A stretch of 64,000 nt of DNA, taken from the NCBI RefSeq assembly GCF_026626635.1, contig NZ_JAPNKA010000001.1, positions 8,494,001-8,558,000 of the forward strand, read 5' to 3'. The notes beneath the pieces were generated by a model. That model was not told where the DNA came from and searched no databases. It saw only the letters and a list, made by a program, of their open reading frames with translations. Below are positions 37,155-48,100 of this stretch, one piece after another; position 1 is the stretch's first letter, and each line of letters begins with the position of its first letter. The translations under genes and the position numbers were made by a program. Origin of the DNA: Archangium lansingense. Lineage in GTDB: Bacteria; Myxococcota; Myxococcia; Myxococcales; Myxococcaceae.

Positions 37155-38649
37155 CGGCGGAGTCCTTGTTAAGGAGGCGGTCATAGTCGGCGAGGGAGTG
37201 GGGGCGGGTGCGGGAGGCGGCGATGCGCGGGTCATCCGGCAGCACCACGGTGAGTGGTGGAGGCTGACGCTGGCGGCGAGCGCGCTGCTCCAGGAGGTGG
37301 GCCACGGCGGGGGCGCTCACCGCCCCCTTGCGCAGGGCCTCGGCGAGGGCCTCATCCAGGGCACGTGCGCCGTGGAGCGTAAGTAACTTCAGCAACTGCG
37401 CCGTGTGGTGTGACAGCGAGACATCGCGCTGAGCGAGGGCAGCGAGGAAGCCCTCCGCCTGCTGGCAGGAGGCGCGCAGCAAGTCCCGGCCGCGCAGCTC
37501 GTGCGCGCGGGCCTTGGCGTCGGCGAGAGCGGCGAGGTGGCCGGGCTGCTCCAGGGTGCGGCCCTTCTCGAAGCAGCGCGGGTGGGAGGCCACCTCCTGG
37601 GAGCCGTCCAGCACGCGCACGCGTGTCTCGGAGGCCACGAGGGTGAGGGGCTTCTTCACCAGGGTGTGTGGAATGGAGTAGTCGTTGGAGTCAAAGCGCA
37701 CGTAGGGCGTCTTGCCGGAGGCGACGGGGCGCACCACGTCCGTGGGAAACGGGTGTGCGGGCAGGGGCAGCAGCCGCGGGCGTTCCTCCTCGAGGGCCGT
37801 GGCGACGGTGCGCCCGGTGACGTCGCCGGGCAATTGGCGCGCGTGGGCCACCTCGGCCGCCCACCGCGCCGCTTGCGCGTTGAGGTCATCCACGCCGCTA
37901 AAGGTGCGCGCGGCGAAGAAGGAGTCGCGCAGGTAGCGGATGGTGCGCTCCACCTTGCCCTTCTCGTTGCCGCGGTAGGGGGCGCAGGGCTTGGGTGCGA
38001 AGTGGTAGTGGCCAGCCAATTCCAGCAGGCGCGGGTGGAAGCGGATGGCGTCTCCGGCGCGCTCGAGCACCACGGACTTCAAGTTGTCGTACAGCAGCGC
38101 GCGCGGCACGCCCCCCAGCGCCTGGAAGGCCAGCACGTGGCCCCTGAGGAAGCTCTCCAGCGTCATGTCGAGGAAGAAGCGCGCGTAGAGGGCGCGGCTG
38201 TGGCCCAGCACCATGACGAAGCAGCACAGAGGGCGGCGCGTGTTGCCCACGGACAGCGTGCCGAAGTGTCCCCAATCCACCTGGGCCTCCTCGCCCGCAA
38301 GCGTGCTGCGGCGCAGGAAGGCCTCGGCGCGAGAGGTGGGACGCACCGTGCGCACGTAGCGGCGCACCTGGAGCGGGCCACCCACGTAGCCGCGCGCCTT
38401 CACCATGTGGAAGAGGCGCATGGCGGTGAGGCGTGGGTGGGCCTCCAGGGTGGCTTGGATGAAGCCCTTGTAGGCATCCAGCAGCGTGGGCCTGACGGAC
38501 TTCACCCCCGTGCCGCTGACGCGCTCGAGCGTCAGGGCGCGCCGGACGGTGTCGTGGTGCACGCTCAGCTCGGAGCAGATGGTGCCCACCTTCCAGTGCT
38601 CGGCGAAGTGCAGTCGGCGGATGCGGGCGGCGAGTTCGGGGGAAATCAT
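37135..38649 (-). CDS. istA: IS21 transposase IstA, copy 2
   Basis: 504 residues with the same catalytic blocks as copy 1 (AQVDWGHFG, LLYDNLKSVV, KGKVERTIR). Differences from copy 1 are few, for example DGSQEV for DGSEEV and RDVSLSH for RDLSLSH. It should be functional. Confidence 0.97.
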   Translation of the reverse strand: MISPELAARIRRLHFAEHWKVGTICSELSVHHDTVRRALTLERVSGTGVKSVRPTLLDAYKGFIQATLEAHPRLTAMRLFHMVKARGYVGGPLQVRRYVRTVRPTSRAEAFLRRSTLAGEEAQVDWGHFGTLSVGNTRRPLCCFVMVLGHSRALYARFFLDMTLESFLRGHVLAFQALGGVPRALLYDNLKSVVLERAGDAIRFHPRLLELAGHYHFAPKPCAPYRGNEKGKVERTIRYLRDSFFAARTFSGVDDLNAQAARWAAEVAHARQLPGDVTGRTVATALEEERPRLLPLPAHPFPTDVVRPVASGKTPYVRFDSNDYSIPHTLVKKPLTLVASETRVRVLDGSQEVASHPRCFEKGRTLEQPGHLAALADAKARAHELRGRDLLRASCQQAEGFLAALAQRDVSLSHHTAQLLKLLTLHGARALDEALAEALRKGAVSAPAVAHLLEQRARRQRQPPPLTVVLPDDPRIAASRTRPHSLADYDRLLNKDSADDDSTR

Positions 38650-38658
38650 GGGCCCACC

Positions 38659-39117
38659 TCACGGCGGACGGGCAGCCCTGAAGCGCCGGCCCACGTGGGT
38701 GCGCGCAAGCGTGGTGTGGCGCAGGAAGGGACTCTGACGCCCGCACGAGGTGCAGGCGGGGATGGAGGGCGGCGGTGCATGCGGCAGTGGCCTCGCTGCG
38801 CTCGGCTCCGCGGCCACCTGCGTGGCGGCCGGGGCCGGCGCGACGGGCACACTGGCTGTCCGCGCCACGGCAGCGGGAGACTGATGCGTCACTTTCTCTC
38901 GCCGCCGCTCCCGCCAGGCCGCCTGCCGCGCGGCATGTGCGTGCCGTCCGTCCCGGGTGCGCTGGTAGCGCGCACCAGCCGCGCGCATTGACTCCGCCCG
39001 CGCCCTTCGACTGCACGGCGGCCCGCAGTAGCGCTGGCCACGGTCGCACGCAGAGCAGAGGAAGAACACCTGCCGACACTCGGGCCGGCCGCACACCACG
39101 AAGCGCAGCGCCTCCAC
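38659..39117 (-). CDS. Cys-rich zinc-ribbon-like protein of IS21 copy 2
   Basis: 152 residues, identical as far as I can see to the copy-1 protein, with the same CxxC pairs and GTG start behind AGGAG. Its conservation in both copies supports it being an element gene. Confidence 0.7.
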   Translation of the reverse strand: MEALRFVVCGRPECRQVFFLCSACDRGQRYCGPPCSRRARAESMRAAGARYQRTRDGRHAHAARQAAWRERRREKVTHQSPAAVARTASVPVAPAPAATQVAAEPSAARPLPHAPPPSIPACTSCGRQSPFLRHTTLARTHVGRRFRAARPP

Positions 39118-39401
39118 GACACTCCTGCGCGCGCCGGCTTCTGGCGCCGCGCCCCGGAGTGCGCTACCTCTTCCTCACCGGCTCGCCCCTCTCGCACACC
39201 AGGGCGCGCCTCCAAGGAGGGCCCTCCAGCCGCTACTGGTGGGCCTTCCGTCTTTTCAGGACGCGCGCGACCGTGGACTCCACCGGCGCACTCTCCCCCC
39301 CTCAACTTCTCGGCCACACCCATCTCAGGGAGTGGTCTTGAAGTCAGGCAACTCCCGGCGACCCATGACCAGGAACCTGCGCTTCCTGGTGACCATCAAC
39401 A

Positions 39402-39406
39402 ATCAA
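39402..39406. repeat. Half of the 5-bp target duplication (ATCAA)
   Basis: Directly right of IS copy 2 and equal to the complement of the five bases right of copy 1. See 31473-31477. Confidence 0.85.
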
Positions 39407-42287
39407 GACCGGACGTGGGCTGCGCGGCCTGCCGCTGGCCATCCTCGAGGATGGTCAACTCCACACCTTCGGCTACTCGGATATCTACCTGGCCGACAAA
39501 GAAGAGCGTGAGCTGGTTCGCCAGCCGCACTGGTTCCTGGAGGACAAGTTCCGCAAGGAGACGCAGCTCAGCCAACTGCTCGAGGCCCGGTTGATCGACA
39601 TGACGCCCACTCACCTGTTGGCGTGCGTGAAGGCCTCGTTCTCCCAGCTCGGCGCGGCATCCCCGTCCCCCTGGCTCCCCGCGCAGCCTCAGCCTCCGAA
39701 TACGCTATGGCTGACCCAGCTCTACGACTACTTGGCCCGCGAGAAGACACGCAACGCGAACTTGGCGCGCTTGAAGGAACTCGCCGTGGTGCCAGACGAG
39801 CGGGGTCGCCTGCATCGGCCGGGGGGGATGGATACCCCCCTGCTGCTGACCGATGAGCAGACCCGGAATACTGAGCTGTGCCAGGCATTGGAGGCGTTCA
39901 ACATTCCCAGGGTCGCAGGAGCCGAGGGACTCGTCAGTGCCATCCGCGCATTCACCCTCACCCACACTCAGGGGTACATCCGGCAGCTGGGAGCCACCAC
40001 GCTGGTCGATGCGCTCGCCGCTTCCCAGAAGGCATGGACCGAGCAGGCCCAGAGCTATGACCCCAAGATCCATGACGTGCTTCTTGATTGGCTCTCCCAG
40101 CCGGCCTGGCTGGACAGCCTGACGCAGCAGCACATCAAGGTCCTGCGCGCACTGCCGATCTTCCCGACAGCGAACCTCCAACTCGTCCGGCTGGACGATC
40201 CTCGGGTCTACCAGCCCGTGGACTCCACGCCGCCACCCACAGCCGGGCAGGCGCACCTTCTCAAGGTCTCCACGGCTCGGCGGAAGCTCCTCACCAAGCT
40301 TGGGGTCCTCAGCCTCAGCCGCGAGCTGCTCATCCGTAATGTGCTTCTGCCCAGCTACGTGGCAATGCCACCGCCGGAGCAGGTGCAGGTGCTGGACTGG
40401 CTCCGCGACAACCTCCGCAAAGCGTGCACCGAAGCAAGCAAGGCCGGCGACGAGGGCGGGGCCGCCCTGAAGAAGCTCGTCATGCAAGCCCCGCTCGTGA
40501 GGAGCCGCGATGGCAAGCTCTACCCCGCCGCCAGCCTCTACGATCCGCGGAAACAGCTCGTAAAGGACGTGCTCGGCGACACGGCACTCATCCCCGACAC
40601 CCAGGCGACCTACTCCGACGCCACCGAGGACTGGCTTTCCTTCTTCTCCACGCTGGGGATGGCCGAAGCACCCCACCCGCAGGACCTGCTCGCCCACGTG
40701 GACAAGCTGCTCAAGCAGGCCGAGGCCGAGGGCCCCCAGAGCGTCTCGGAGAGCCTCATCAGGGTCTACGAGTATGTCGCCGACCACTGGAGCGAGCTCA
40801 AGGACACCACGGTGCGGAACGGGAACGGTTATCCCGTGACGCTGGCTCAAGCGCTGGCGAACCGCCGCTGGCTTCCGGCCCAGACCGATCCGGTCGCGTT
40901 GAGCCAGTACGCGGCCGCCAAGCTTCCCCAGGCGCGACTCTATGCACCCTCGGAGCTCTACCCGGTCCACCTGGGGCACCTGGTTGCCAGCCAGAGCCCC
41001 CTCATGCCCTTCGTGAAGAGGGACTTCGCTTCATTCCGCGAGGCGCTAGGTATCCCCTCGGAGGCTCCCCTCGCGCTGGTGATGACGCACTTCGACGCCC
41101 TGCTGGAGAACCACCAAGCGGCGCCTGACACCGCTATGAAGGCCCTTGGGGACTCACTAGCCAGGATCTACGAATACTTCGGCACCCTCTTCCAGAAAAA
41201 CCCAGGCGCGGTGCAACAGGTCCGGGCCCACTATGCGAACCGCCCTTGCCTCTGGGACAAGAGCAGACACCGCTTCTGGCGGCCGCGGCACGTCTTTCTT
41301 GAGCATGTGCCTTTCTTCGAGCCTCTCCGCGTCCAGCTCCGGATCGCGGAGCCTCTGATAGATCAGGGCTATGCCGTGCTGGGGCGTCGAGAGCTGCCAC
41401 AGGACGACGACTTCATCGCCTGGCTTGAGGACGTGGCCGCACTGCACAGCGGCGAGCCGCTGCCCCCGAAGCTGCTGACCCAGGTCATGGAAGTGCTTCG
41501 CCGCCTGAGCCTGAGCTTCGAGACCGCAGCGATGATGGAGCCCATGCGCGCCCGGTTGTGGCTCCCCGTGAAGGGGGGCCAGCTCGCACGGGCCGCCGAG
41601 GTGCTCCGTGACGATGCCCCCTGGTATGCCGAGAAGCTGACTCCCGGCGCGGTGCTATTGGTGCAGGACGAGGTGCCCATGGAGCTGCTGCGTGCGGCGG
41701 AAGTGCAGCGGCTGTCCCGTCAGCTCAAGGAACAGCTGTCCCAGGAGCCGGAGCTATCTCAGGATCTGAGGTTCATCGAGGACTGCGAGGCCCTGGGTGA
41801 ACTCCTCCGCTCGCAGGAGTTCGCCCGGGGACTGCGGCGCCTTATCCAGGCGGAACACGAGAAGGCTGATCCGAAGCCGTTGGGCTGGCTCTCCACCCTC
41901 AGTGTAGTTCCGGCGGCACAGCTGGACTCGAGACTCTGGCTGGGAAAGCGACTGGTGGGCTCGGCTGCCGCCGACTTCTACGTCGACCGGCCCCATCACC
42001 AGATCTTCCTCCGGGAGGAGTCCGCCGACCTCGCTTCCTTCCACCTCGCGCAGGCCATTAAACAGGAGCTCGATGAAGAGCAGCGCCTCTCGGATACTTC
42101 GGCGCTCACCAAGATCCTTGAGAGCTATCCCACGAGAATCGACAGCCTGTTGACACGGCTCAAGATTCCCCAGCTCACCGAGCAACCCTCCGTCGAGGAT
42201 TCCTGGGGGCATCCTCCCGCCGACCTAGAGCCGGAGCCTCCCACGACGTTCTTCGAGGATCAGCCCCCCGAGCCAGAGCCCTCGAAT

Positions 42288-42332
42288 GAGTCCGCCGTGG
42301 ATGAGTCCGCCGTGGATGAGTCCGCCGTGGAC
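42288..42332 (+). repeat. Three tandem 15-bp units in the sacsin-like gene
   Basis: GAGTCCGCCGTGGAT repeated three times with one change in the last unit, coding for ESAVD. It lies in the flexible linker before the C-terminal domain and keeps the frame. Confidence 0.9.
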
Positions 42333-42652
42333 GAGGTTCCCGCCGAGCACGTCGAGGAAGCTCCCCTGGAGACGCCCGTGCTTGGCCCCACTCGTCCGGA
42401 AGGCCCCTGGGTCCGGTCGCCCCGGCCAAGGAATGGCGCGGGCTGGCGGAGTGTGCCCCCTCGAAGTCCAGTTCCACCTCGGAACGCTCCGGCCATGGCG
42501 GAGGGGTTCGTTGTCCCTCGTCCAGAATCGCTGGCGGCGGCTCCCACGGCGTCCGCCCTGGCGAGCAGCGGTGCCATGCAGGCGCTTTCCTCCGGGGCTA
42601 ACTCTCTCGTCGGGCCTCCGGAAGGCAGCACCTTCGTCGGCTCCGAGCAGCG

Positions 42653-42661
42653 CCCCCCCCC
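42653..42661 (+). repeat. Nine-C homopolymer at the frame break
   Basis: A run of nine C between GCAG-CG and AGGAACC. With eight C the upstream frame would continue into the DUF3883 domain. It is a slippage-prone site or a sequencing/assembly error. Confidence 0.85.
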
Positions 42662-43392
42662 AGGAACCGAGCCTGAACCCCATGGGAATTCTGCCCCCCA
42701 TCAAGCCCGGCCACGGTCACTCCACCCGGACGAACTTCAGGAGGGGCACCGAAGTTTCCCGCCATCGCGCCGTCACCTACATTCATCCGAACGTTCCCGG
42801 AGCCGAAGCGGCGGAGGGGCACGTCGATCCGCAAGCAGCCGCGGAGCTTCGGCAAGCAGCGCTGAGGCGCGTGCTGGCTCATGAGCACGCCGACCACCGT
42901 CTGCCTCAGCCGCCGCGAGACGACGCGTCGGGCTGCAGCCTCGAGTCAGTGGACGGAAGCGGGGCCCGTTATATCGAGGTCAAGGGCCTGAGCGGCCCCT
43001 GGACCGAGAACGGTGTCTGGTTATCCTCCGGCCAATTCGATCGGGCCCAGAAGCTGGGAGACGGCTTCTGGCTATACGTCGTGGAATATGCCCTGGATGA
43101 GGCGAGCTCTGTGGTCCACCCCATCTGCAACCCCGCTGGTCTGATCACCCAATACCGGCTGGATCCTGGCTGGAGAGGGCTGGCCAGTGCGTCCCTGCCC
43201 CAGGCCGCGCCGCCCCGCCCCGAGGTGGGCGGTCGAATCCTCATGGAGGATGGCGTGGAGGGCGTGATTACTGGCGTGGAAGGCGAGAGCCTGATCCTGT
43301 CGCTCCAAGTGAAGATGCTGGATGGAACGAAGCGGCAGGCCTTCTACCAGCCCAACAAGATGAAGCTCCTGCCGAATGAAGGGTGAGACGCT

Positions 43393-45111
43393 ATGGCCCA
43401 GATGATCCCTCATCGCACCGAGGAGCAGCTCAACGCCCTTCCCTCTCGCGCGGAGGCTCGCTTCTACCGGACCTGCCGGGACAAGCTTGACCAGCGACTG
43501 CTCGTCTTCCACTCCATCTGCTTCCTTCGCCAGCGCCCGACCGCTGCTCCGATCGATGGGGAAGCGGACTTCGTCATCTTCGATCCCCAGGGAGGCTTCC
43601 TGGTCGTCGAGGTCAAGGGTGGAGGAATCATCCGTGACCGCCAGGCCGATCAGTGGTTCACCGAGAACGCGGCCGGTACCAAGAAGCTTCCTCACAGTCC
43701 TGTGGAGCAGGCCAAGCGCGAGAAGCACGCCATCCGAGACGAACTCCGGAAGCACCCGCGCTGGAAGAACTCCGCGGACCGGATCCTCGAGGGTCACACG
43801 GTGTTCTTCCCCAATGTCGTGGATGTGAGCCCCCTGATCGCTTCGGACATCCCACCGGAGATCGTAGGCGGGCGCGCTGATCTCGATGATCTGCCAGGGT
43901 GGTTCATGCGCGCGTGCCGCTATTGGGCTGGCAATGACCGGCGCTTCCGTCCCCTGGGAGAGGCTGGCCTGGAGGCGGTGAAGGAAACTTTCAGCAAGAG
44001 GGCCACCGCGCGTGCCCTCATGTCCTCTCTTCTCGAGGATGAGGAGGAGCGGCGCATCATCCTGACTGATGAGCAGAGCCGCCTGCTGCGCTCGCTGGGC
44101 TCACGCACGGAGGCGAAGATCTGCGGTGGCGCAGGGACGGGGAAGACTGTGCTCGCGATCGAGAAGGCCCGGCAGTTCGCGGCCCAGGGGAAACGCACGC
44201 TCCTGCTGTGCGTGACCAAACCCCTTGTCGAGCACTTCAAGGCGACAGCGGGCAATACCCCTAACCTGCTGCCCATGAACTTCCATCAACTGTGCGAGTG
44301 GGCCGTGCGGCTCGCCAAGCACGAAACAGGGCGTGACGTGCTCCAGGAGGCACGGGCTTCATTCCCGGGTGCGGACAAATTCGACGCCCACTTTCCCATG
44401 GCGCTCGCCCTGGCCACCCAAGTGGTGAAGGAGACCTTCGATGCGTGCATCGTGGACGAGGGACAGGACTTCCATCCCGACTTCTGGCTGCCCCTGAAAC
44501 GGCTCCTGAAGCCGGAACCTGACTTCATGGTCTTCTACGACCAGAACCAAGCCGTCTATAAGCACCTGGACAAGTGCCCCATTCAGGAAAAGCCGTTCGT
44601 GCTCACGAAGAACTGCCGGAACACGCGCTTCATCCACGAGGCGGCATACCGGTACTTCCACGGTGACGACACAGACGCCTGTGACATCGAGGGCGCGCCC
44701 ATCGAGCAACTGAATGCACCGCGCCTGCAGGACCAAGCGAACCTCATCTACGAGACGGTGGCCAGGATCCTGAAGGACGAGCGCGTACCCCCGGAGCAGA
44801 TCGCCATCCTCGTGGCGGACAGCAAGTCGAAGCAGACCTACTATGACCTGCTGAAGAACAAGCCCCTGCCCAACGGCGTGGCGTGGGCCGAGCAGATACA
44901 CCGCTCGAAGGGTACCGTCCTGATGGACACCGCCATGCGCTACAAGGGCCTGGAGGCTGCGGTGACCATCCTCTGGGGACTCGATCAGCTGAACCTGAAG
45001 AACGACCGCGAACTCATCTACGTGGCATTCTCTCGCGCCAAGTCCCGGCTCTATTTGGCCGGGCCCACCGAGGCATGCCGCAGGCTCCTGGCCCCGGAGC
45101 CTTGGAGATAA
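43393..45111 (+). CDS. NERD-domain nuclease / UvrD-like superfamily 1 helicase
   Basis: A 572-residue protein. The N-terminal NERD domain has EADFVIFDPQGGFLVVEVKG, with the Asp and E-x-K pattern of restriction-like nucleases. The helicase part shows Walker A GGAGTGKT (Lys251), VDEGQDF (355-360), LTKNCRNT, MRYKGLEAAVTI and YVAFSRAKSRLYL, matching SF1 motifs I, II, IV, V and VI. All motifs look intact. It should unwind and possibly cut DNA in the cytoplasm. It follows the sacsin-like gene by 6 bases and was surely co-transcribed with it. After the split it may depend on whatever promoter remains. Confidence 0.93.
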   Translation: MAQMIPHRTEEQLNALPSRAEARFYRTCRDKLDQRLLVFHSICFLRQRPTAAPIDGEADFVIFDPQGGFLVVEVKGGGIIRDRQADQWFTENAAGTKKLPHSPVEQAKREKHAIRDELRKHPRWKNSADRILEGHTVFFPNVVDVSPLIASDIPPEIVGGRADLDDLPGWFMRACRYWAGNDRRFRPLGEAGLEAVKETFSKRATARALMSSLLEDEEERRIILTDEQSRLLRSLGSRTEAKICGGAGTGKTVLAIEKARQFAAQGKRTLLLCVTKPLVEHFKATAGNTPNLLPMNFHQLCEWAVRLAKHETGRDVLQEARASFPGADKFDAHFPMALALATQVVKETFDACIVDEGQDFHPDFWLPLKRLLKPEPDFMVFYDQNQAVYKHLDKCPIQEKPFVLTKNCRNTRFIHEAAYRYFHGDDTDACDIEGAPIEQLNAPRLQDQANLIYETVARILKDERVPPEQIAILVADSKSKQTYYDLLKNKPLPNGVAWAEQIHRSKGTVLMDTAMRYKGLEAAVTILWGLDQLNLKNDRELIYVAFSRAKSRLYLAGPTEACRRLLAPEPWR

Positions 45112-45164
45112 GGGCACTGGCCTTCGCCAAGTTCCTCATAGCCTGCACAAGCCCACTCATTGGC

Positions 45165-48100
45165 TCACCCCACCCAATGCACGAAGGCTTTGAGTGACCA
45201 AGCGCGGCCGAAGTGCCCGGGAGTACTTCCCTCTGGCTGCACACCCTGAGATTGGAGTGCGTGAAGCGCCAGGGACGGCTCTCTCTCCTGAATGAGTGCA
45301 TCGAGCACTGCCCGTCCCACGTGCAGCGCCGCCCCCAGCCGGACTTCCCAGAGTGGGGCGATAATCTGCCGGGCACCGCTCGCCAGGAAGGAGCCAGCCA
45401 ATCCTGCGGCACGGTGCAGCCAATCGCCCACTCGCCCCGTTTCGCACGAGAGGAGCACCACCGTGGCGCCAGCGATGCGGCGAGGGTCAGCGCCGACCTG
45501 CTCCAGCGCCAGTTCGGAGTTTGAGCCCGCCTCGTCAAGGAGTTGGAGCATCGCCATTCGGGGCCCCTGAACTCCACCGTGGCAGAGGAACATGACCACG
45601 TCCGCCTCGGCGAGTTCCCGAAGGACGTCTCCGGCAGAAGCTGGGCGCTCCACAAGCCCCGGGCACGACAAGCGCAGTGCCGTGCCGAAATTCCCTCCCT
45701 GGCTCAACAATGCACGCGGTGTACCGGCGACCGACACCATCTGGGCGAGTTGCGCGCCGATCTTGACCGCGCCCTTGAGTTCCCCTGACCGGCCAGGCCC
45801 GGGATCGGCAACAGCCAGCAACGTGCGCCGGGGGCGCTCCGGGAATGGACGCGTCTCCAGGTCGAGCCTTGTCGCAAGCGTCACCGGAGAGGCCGGCCAG
45901 AGGTCCGCCGGAGCCAACAATCGGAGAGGGCCAGCAGGAATCCAGAGCAGGTGCGCGGGAGAAGACGGGAGCAGGCGCTGCACGGGGGGGAGGATGTTCG
46001 TCCGGGTCCAGGCCAGCAGGTCACGGTAGGGTTGGCCACTCTCATCTGCGCTGAGCGCTTGCGCGACCGCAGCCTCTCCAACCGGGGGCGAGTCAGCCCG
46101 AAGCGCTCCCACCAGGACCTTGGGCTGCTCCGCATTCTCGAGAACCGCCGCCATCAACCCCCTGTTACTGCCGACGAGAGCCACGGCAGCAGAGCCGGGC
46201 CGGGAGCGCAACCAGTTCCACGTCCCGGATAGGTCCGGCTCGCCGCGGAGGAAGGACGGCTCGGCGAAGCGTACCTTCTCGAGGGCACGGGCCACATCGC
46301 CCGGGGCCCCCTTACGTACGGCCTCGAGCCACTCCACCCAGTCACCGGGTGGCACGCGAGAGGGTCGGGACACCCTGCCCGCCAATGCACGCTGGGCGGC
46401 ACCCGACGCGCGGGCGAGCCAGCGCAGGACACGCTCCGCCGACTCTCCGGCTAACACGTAGTGGAACCCCTCCGTGATCCCCGCTGCGGTACGGCTTGCC
46501 AGTCCGCGTCCCAGCGTGGCGCCTACATCGGCCGCGAACACCGCCTCCTGAAAGCCTGCCCTCTCATCCACCAGCAGGAAAGGTCGGGCTCCGTCGAGCG
46601 CAGTCCAAGCGAATTCAGCGGTGGACTCGAGTTGATCGGGAGAGCCGGCCGCGAGCGAGAGCTTGAGCAATGAGAGCGCCGATTTGGCAAGTCGCTCGCC
46701 CCCTCCAAGCCGCCGGGCCGCCTCAATGGCACTGCGGAGCGCCTGCTCCCCGCGTTCCCACAATTCACGGGGCCAGGGCAGCGAGGAAGACCAGTTCAGC
46801 ATCACCGCCGTAATCGCCCGACCCATGTCATCGGTGGTCTCCCAATGAAATTCGGGGTACGCCTCCAACGTCCGGACTTGGAGCGCCTGCTCAAACAACA
46901 GCAGTCCCTCGGTGACGTGCCGCGTGTCCATCATTCCTGTACGCCGGTCGGGCTCGATCAGTGTGTCAGCGAGGTTGTGGACGGTCATGGCCCATTCGAC
47001 CGGATGGGTCTTGCGGTCCAGGCCGGCCAAGCGCTTGCGCCACAGCGCAATGGCCTCGGCGCGCTGCCCCGCGCGGACAGAAATCTCCACGAGACACATA
47101 GTCTGAAAGTTCTCCACGGAGAACCTTCTGAGAGCAGGGACGTCACCCCACGGCATCGACTCGAAGAGCCCCCGCGCTTCGGCAAGCAGCGCGTCTCCCT
47201 CGGGAGGCGGGCGTTGCGAGCCCAGGCGCGTGAGTTCGACAGCGAGGTTGCCCTGTGCGACCGCTTTCTCCGAGGGGCTGCGGGCCAAGGCCAGACGCAC
47301 ACGTGCGGCGGAGACTCCCTCGTGATGCTCTGGTTCACTCCCACCGGTCCGGAGCTCCGCCCGAACCTCGGCGAGGTTCGTTCGCATGAGGGCTGCACCA
47401 TCCTCCATGCCTGCCTGCTCGTACCGGCGCGCACACTCCTCGTAGAGCCGAGCCGCCTCACGCAGGTGGGCGTGCCGGTCACCATCCCTCCGGTAGCGCG
47501 TCGCCCGCGCGAAACATTGTAACGCGTCCAAGGACGCGGTCTCGCTTGCGGTGGAATCATCGAGCACCTCGCGGCACAGCCGCGCCCCGCGCACGCAGTC
47601 AACGACCGGGTGAACGTACGTCTCTATGGGCACCCAGAAACGAGCCAACTCCAGCAGGAGTTGATGGCGCGCAGCCGGCAATTCGATGGCCCGGACTAGA
47701 GGCTCGGCCTCCTCAGCGGATAGCCGGGCCTCCTCTGCGCTGGTATGTCCGAGCCCGGCGAGATGGGCCAGCAACATCGCGCGCGCGGCCTGCGCTCCCG
47801 GGCGTTTTTCAGGATCACCAACCTGGGACAGACGCTCGGCGCGAGATTTCAGTGCCTGAGGCGTGCGCTCCTCCGCAGGCGCGTCCGCGGACTGGACCAG
47901 CTTGGCCATAGGACTCTCGGGCTCCAGGCCCATCTCAGCGATGAGGTCCTCCGACCGCTTCAGCGGGCGCGTGCCTTCGAGATAGGCAACAACAGCCGGA
48001 TGCGAGGCTGAGTCACTGACGAAGCGGTACATGTCTTCCGGCAGCGGCCCTATCAGCCCCCGCTTTGCGCGCACCGCCTCCTGCGCCAGCTTTGGATCGA

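Larger units (their letters stand above)
36301..39401 (-). mobile_element. IS21-family insertion sequence, copy 2 (3101 bp), inverted relative to copy 1
   Basis: Nearly identical to copy 1 and the same length. The left border begins TGTTGGCGTTCACGAGGAAG; the right border ends CCATCAACA. All three genes are intact. The right flank begins ATCAA and continues the sacsin-like reading frame. The left flank is the truncated toxin gene. Copies in inverted orientation allow homologous recombination to flip the 4828 bases between them (31473-36300). Confidence 0.95.
39402..43386 (+). pseudogene. Sacsin/Hsp90-like protein, C-terminal part with DUF3883 domain; split by inversion and frameshifted
   Basis: The frame is open from the IS border: after the ATCAA repeat it reads ...KTGRGLRGLPLAILEDGQ and continues to 42884. 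This is a long alpha/beta region typical of the body of sacsin-like proteins. Near the end are three DESAV repeats (42288-42332) and a Pro-rich linker. At the C-run 42653-42661 the sensible frame shifts: the +1 frame reads NPMGILPPIKPGHGHSTRT and then a DUF3883/NOV C-terminal domain (ARYIEVKGLSGPWTENGVWL, SSGQFDRAQKLGDGFWLYVV) to a stop at 43386. Removing one C joins the parts. With the N-terminal half at 31473-33193 the original protein would be about 1899 residues: ATPase, body, nuclease-like DUF3883. The NERD helicase gene starts 6 bases later. Confidence 0.88.

Noticed and set aside
28372..39401. Whole region as one composite transposon with two IS21 ends
   Set aside because: No target duplication exists at the outer flanks (GCGCGA versus ATCAAG), whereas the inner-outer pair gives ATCAA after inversion. 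Insertion plus inversion explains the data better.
42288..42332. Short tandem repeats as a possible CRISPR or regulatory array
   Set aside because: Units are 15 bp, contiguous, in frame and coding for ESAVD; there are no spacers.
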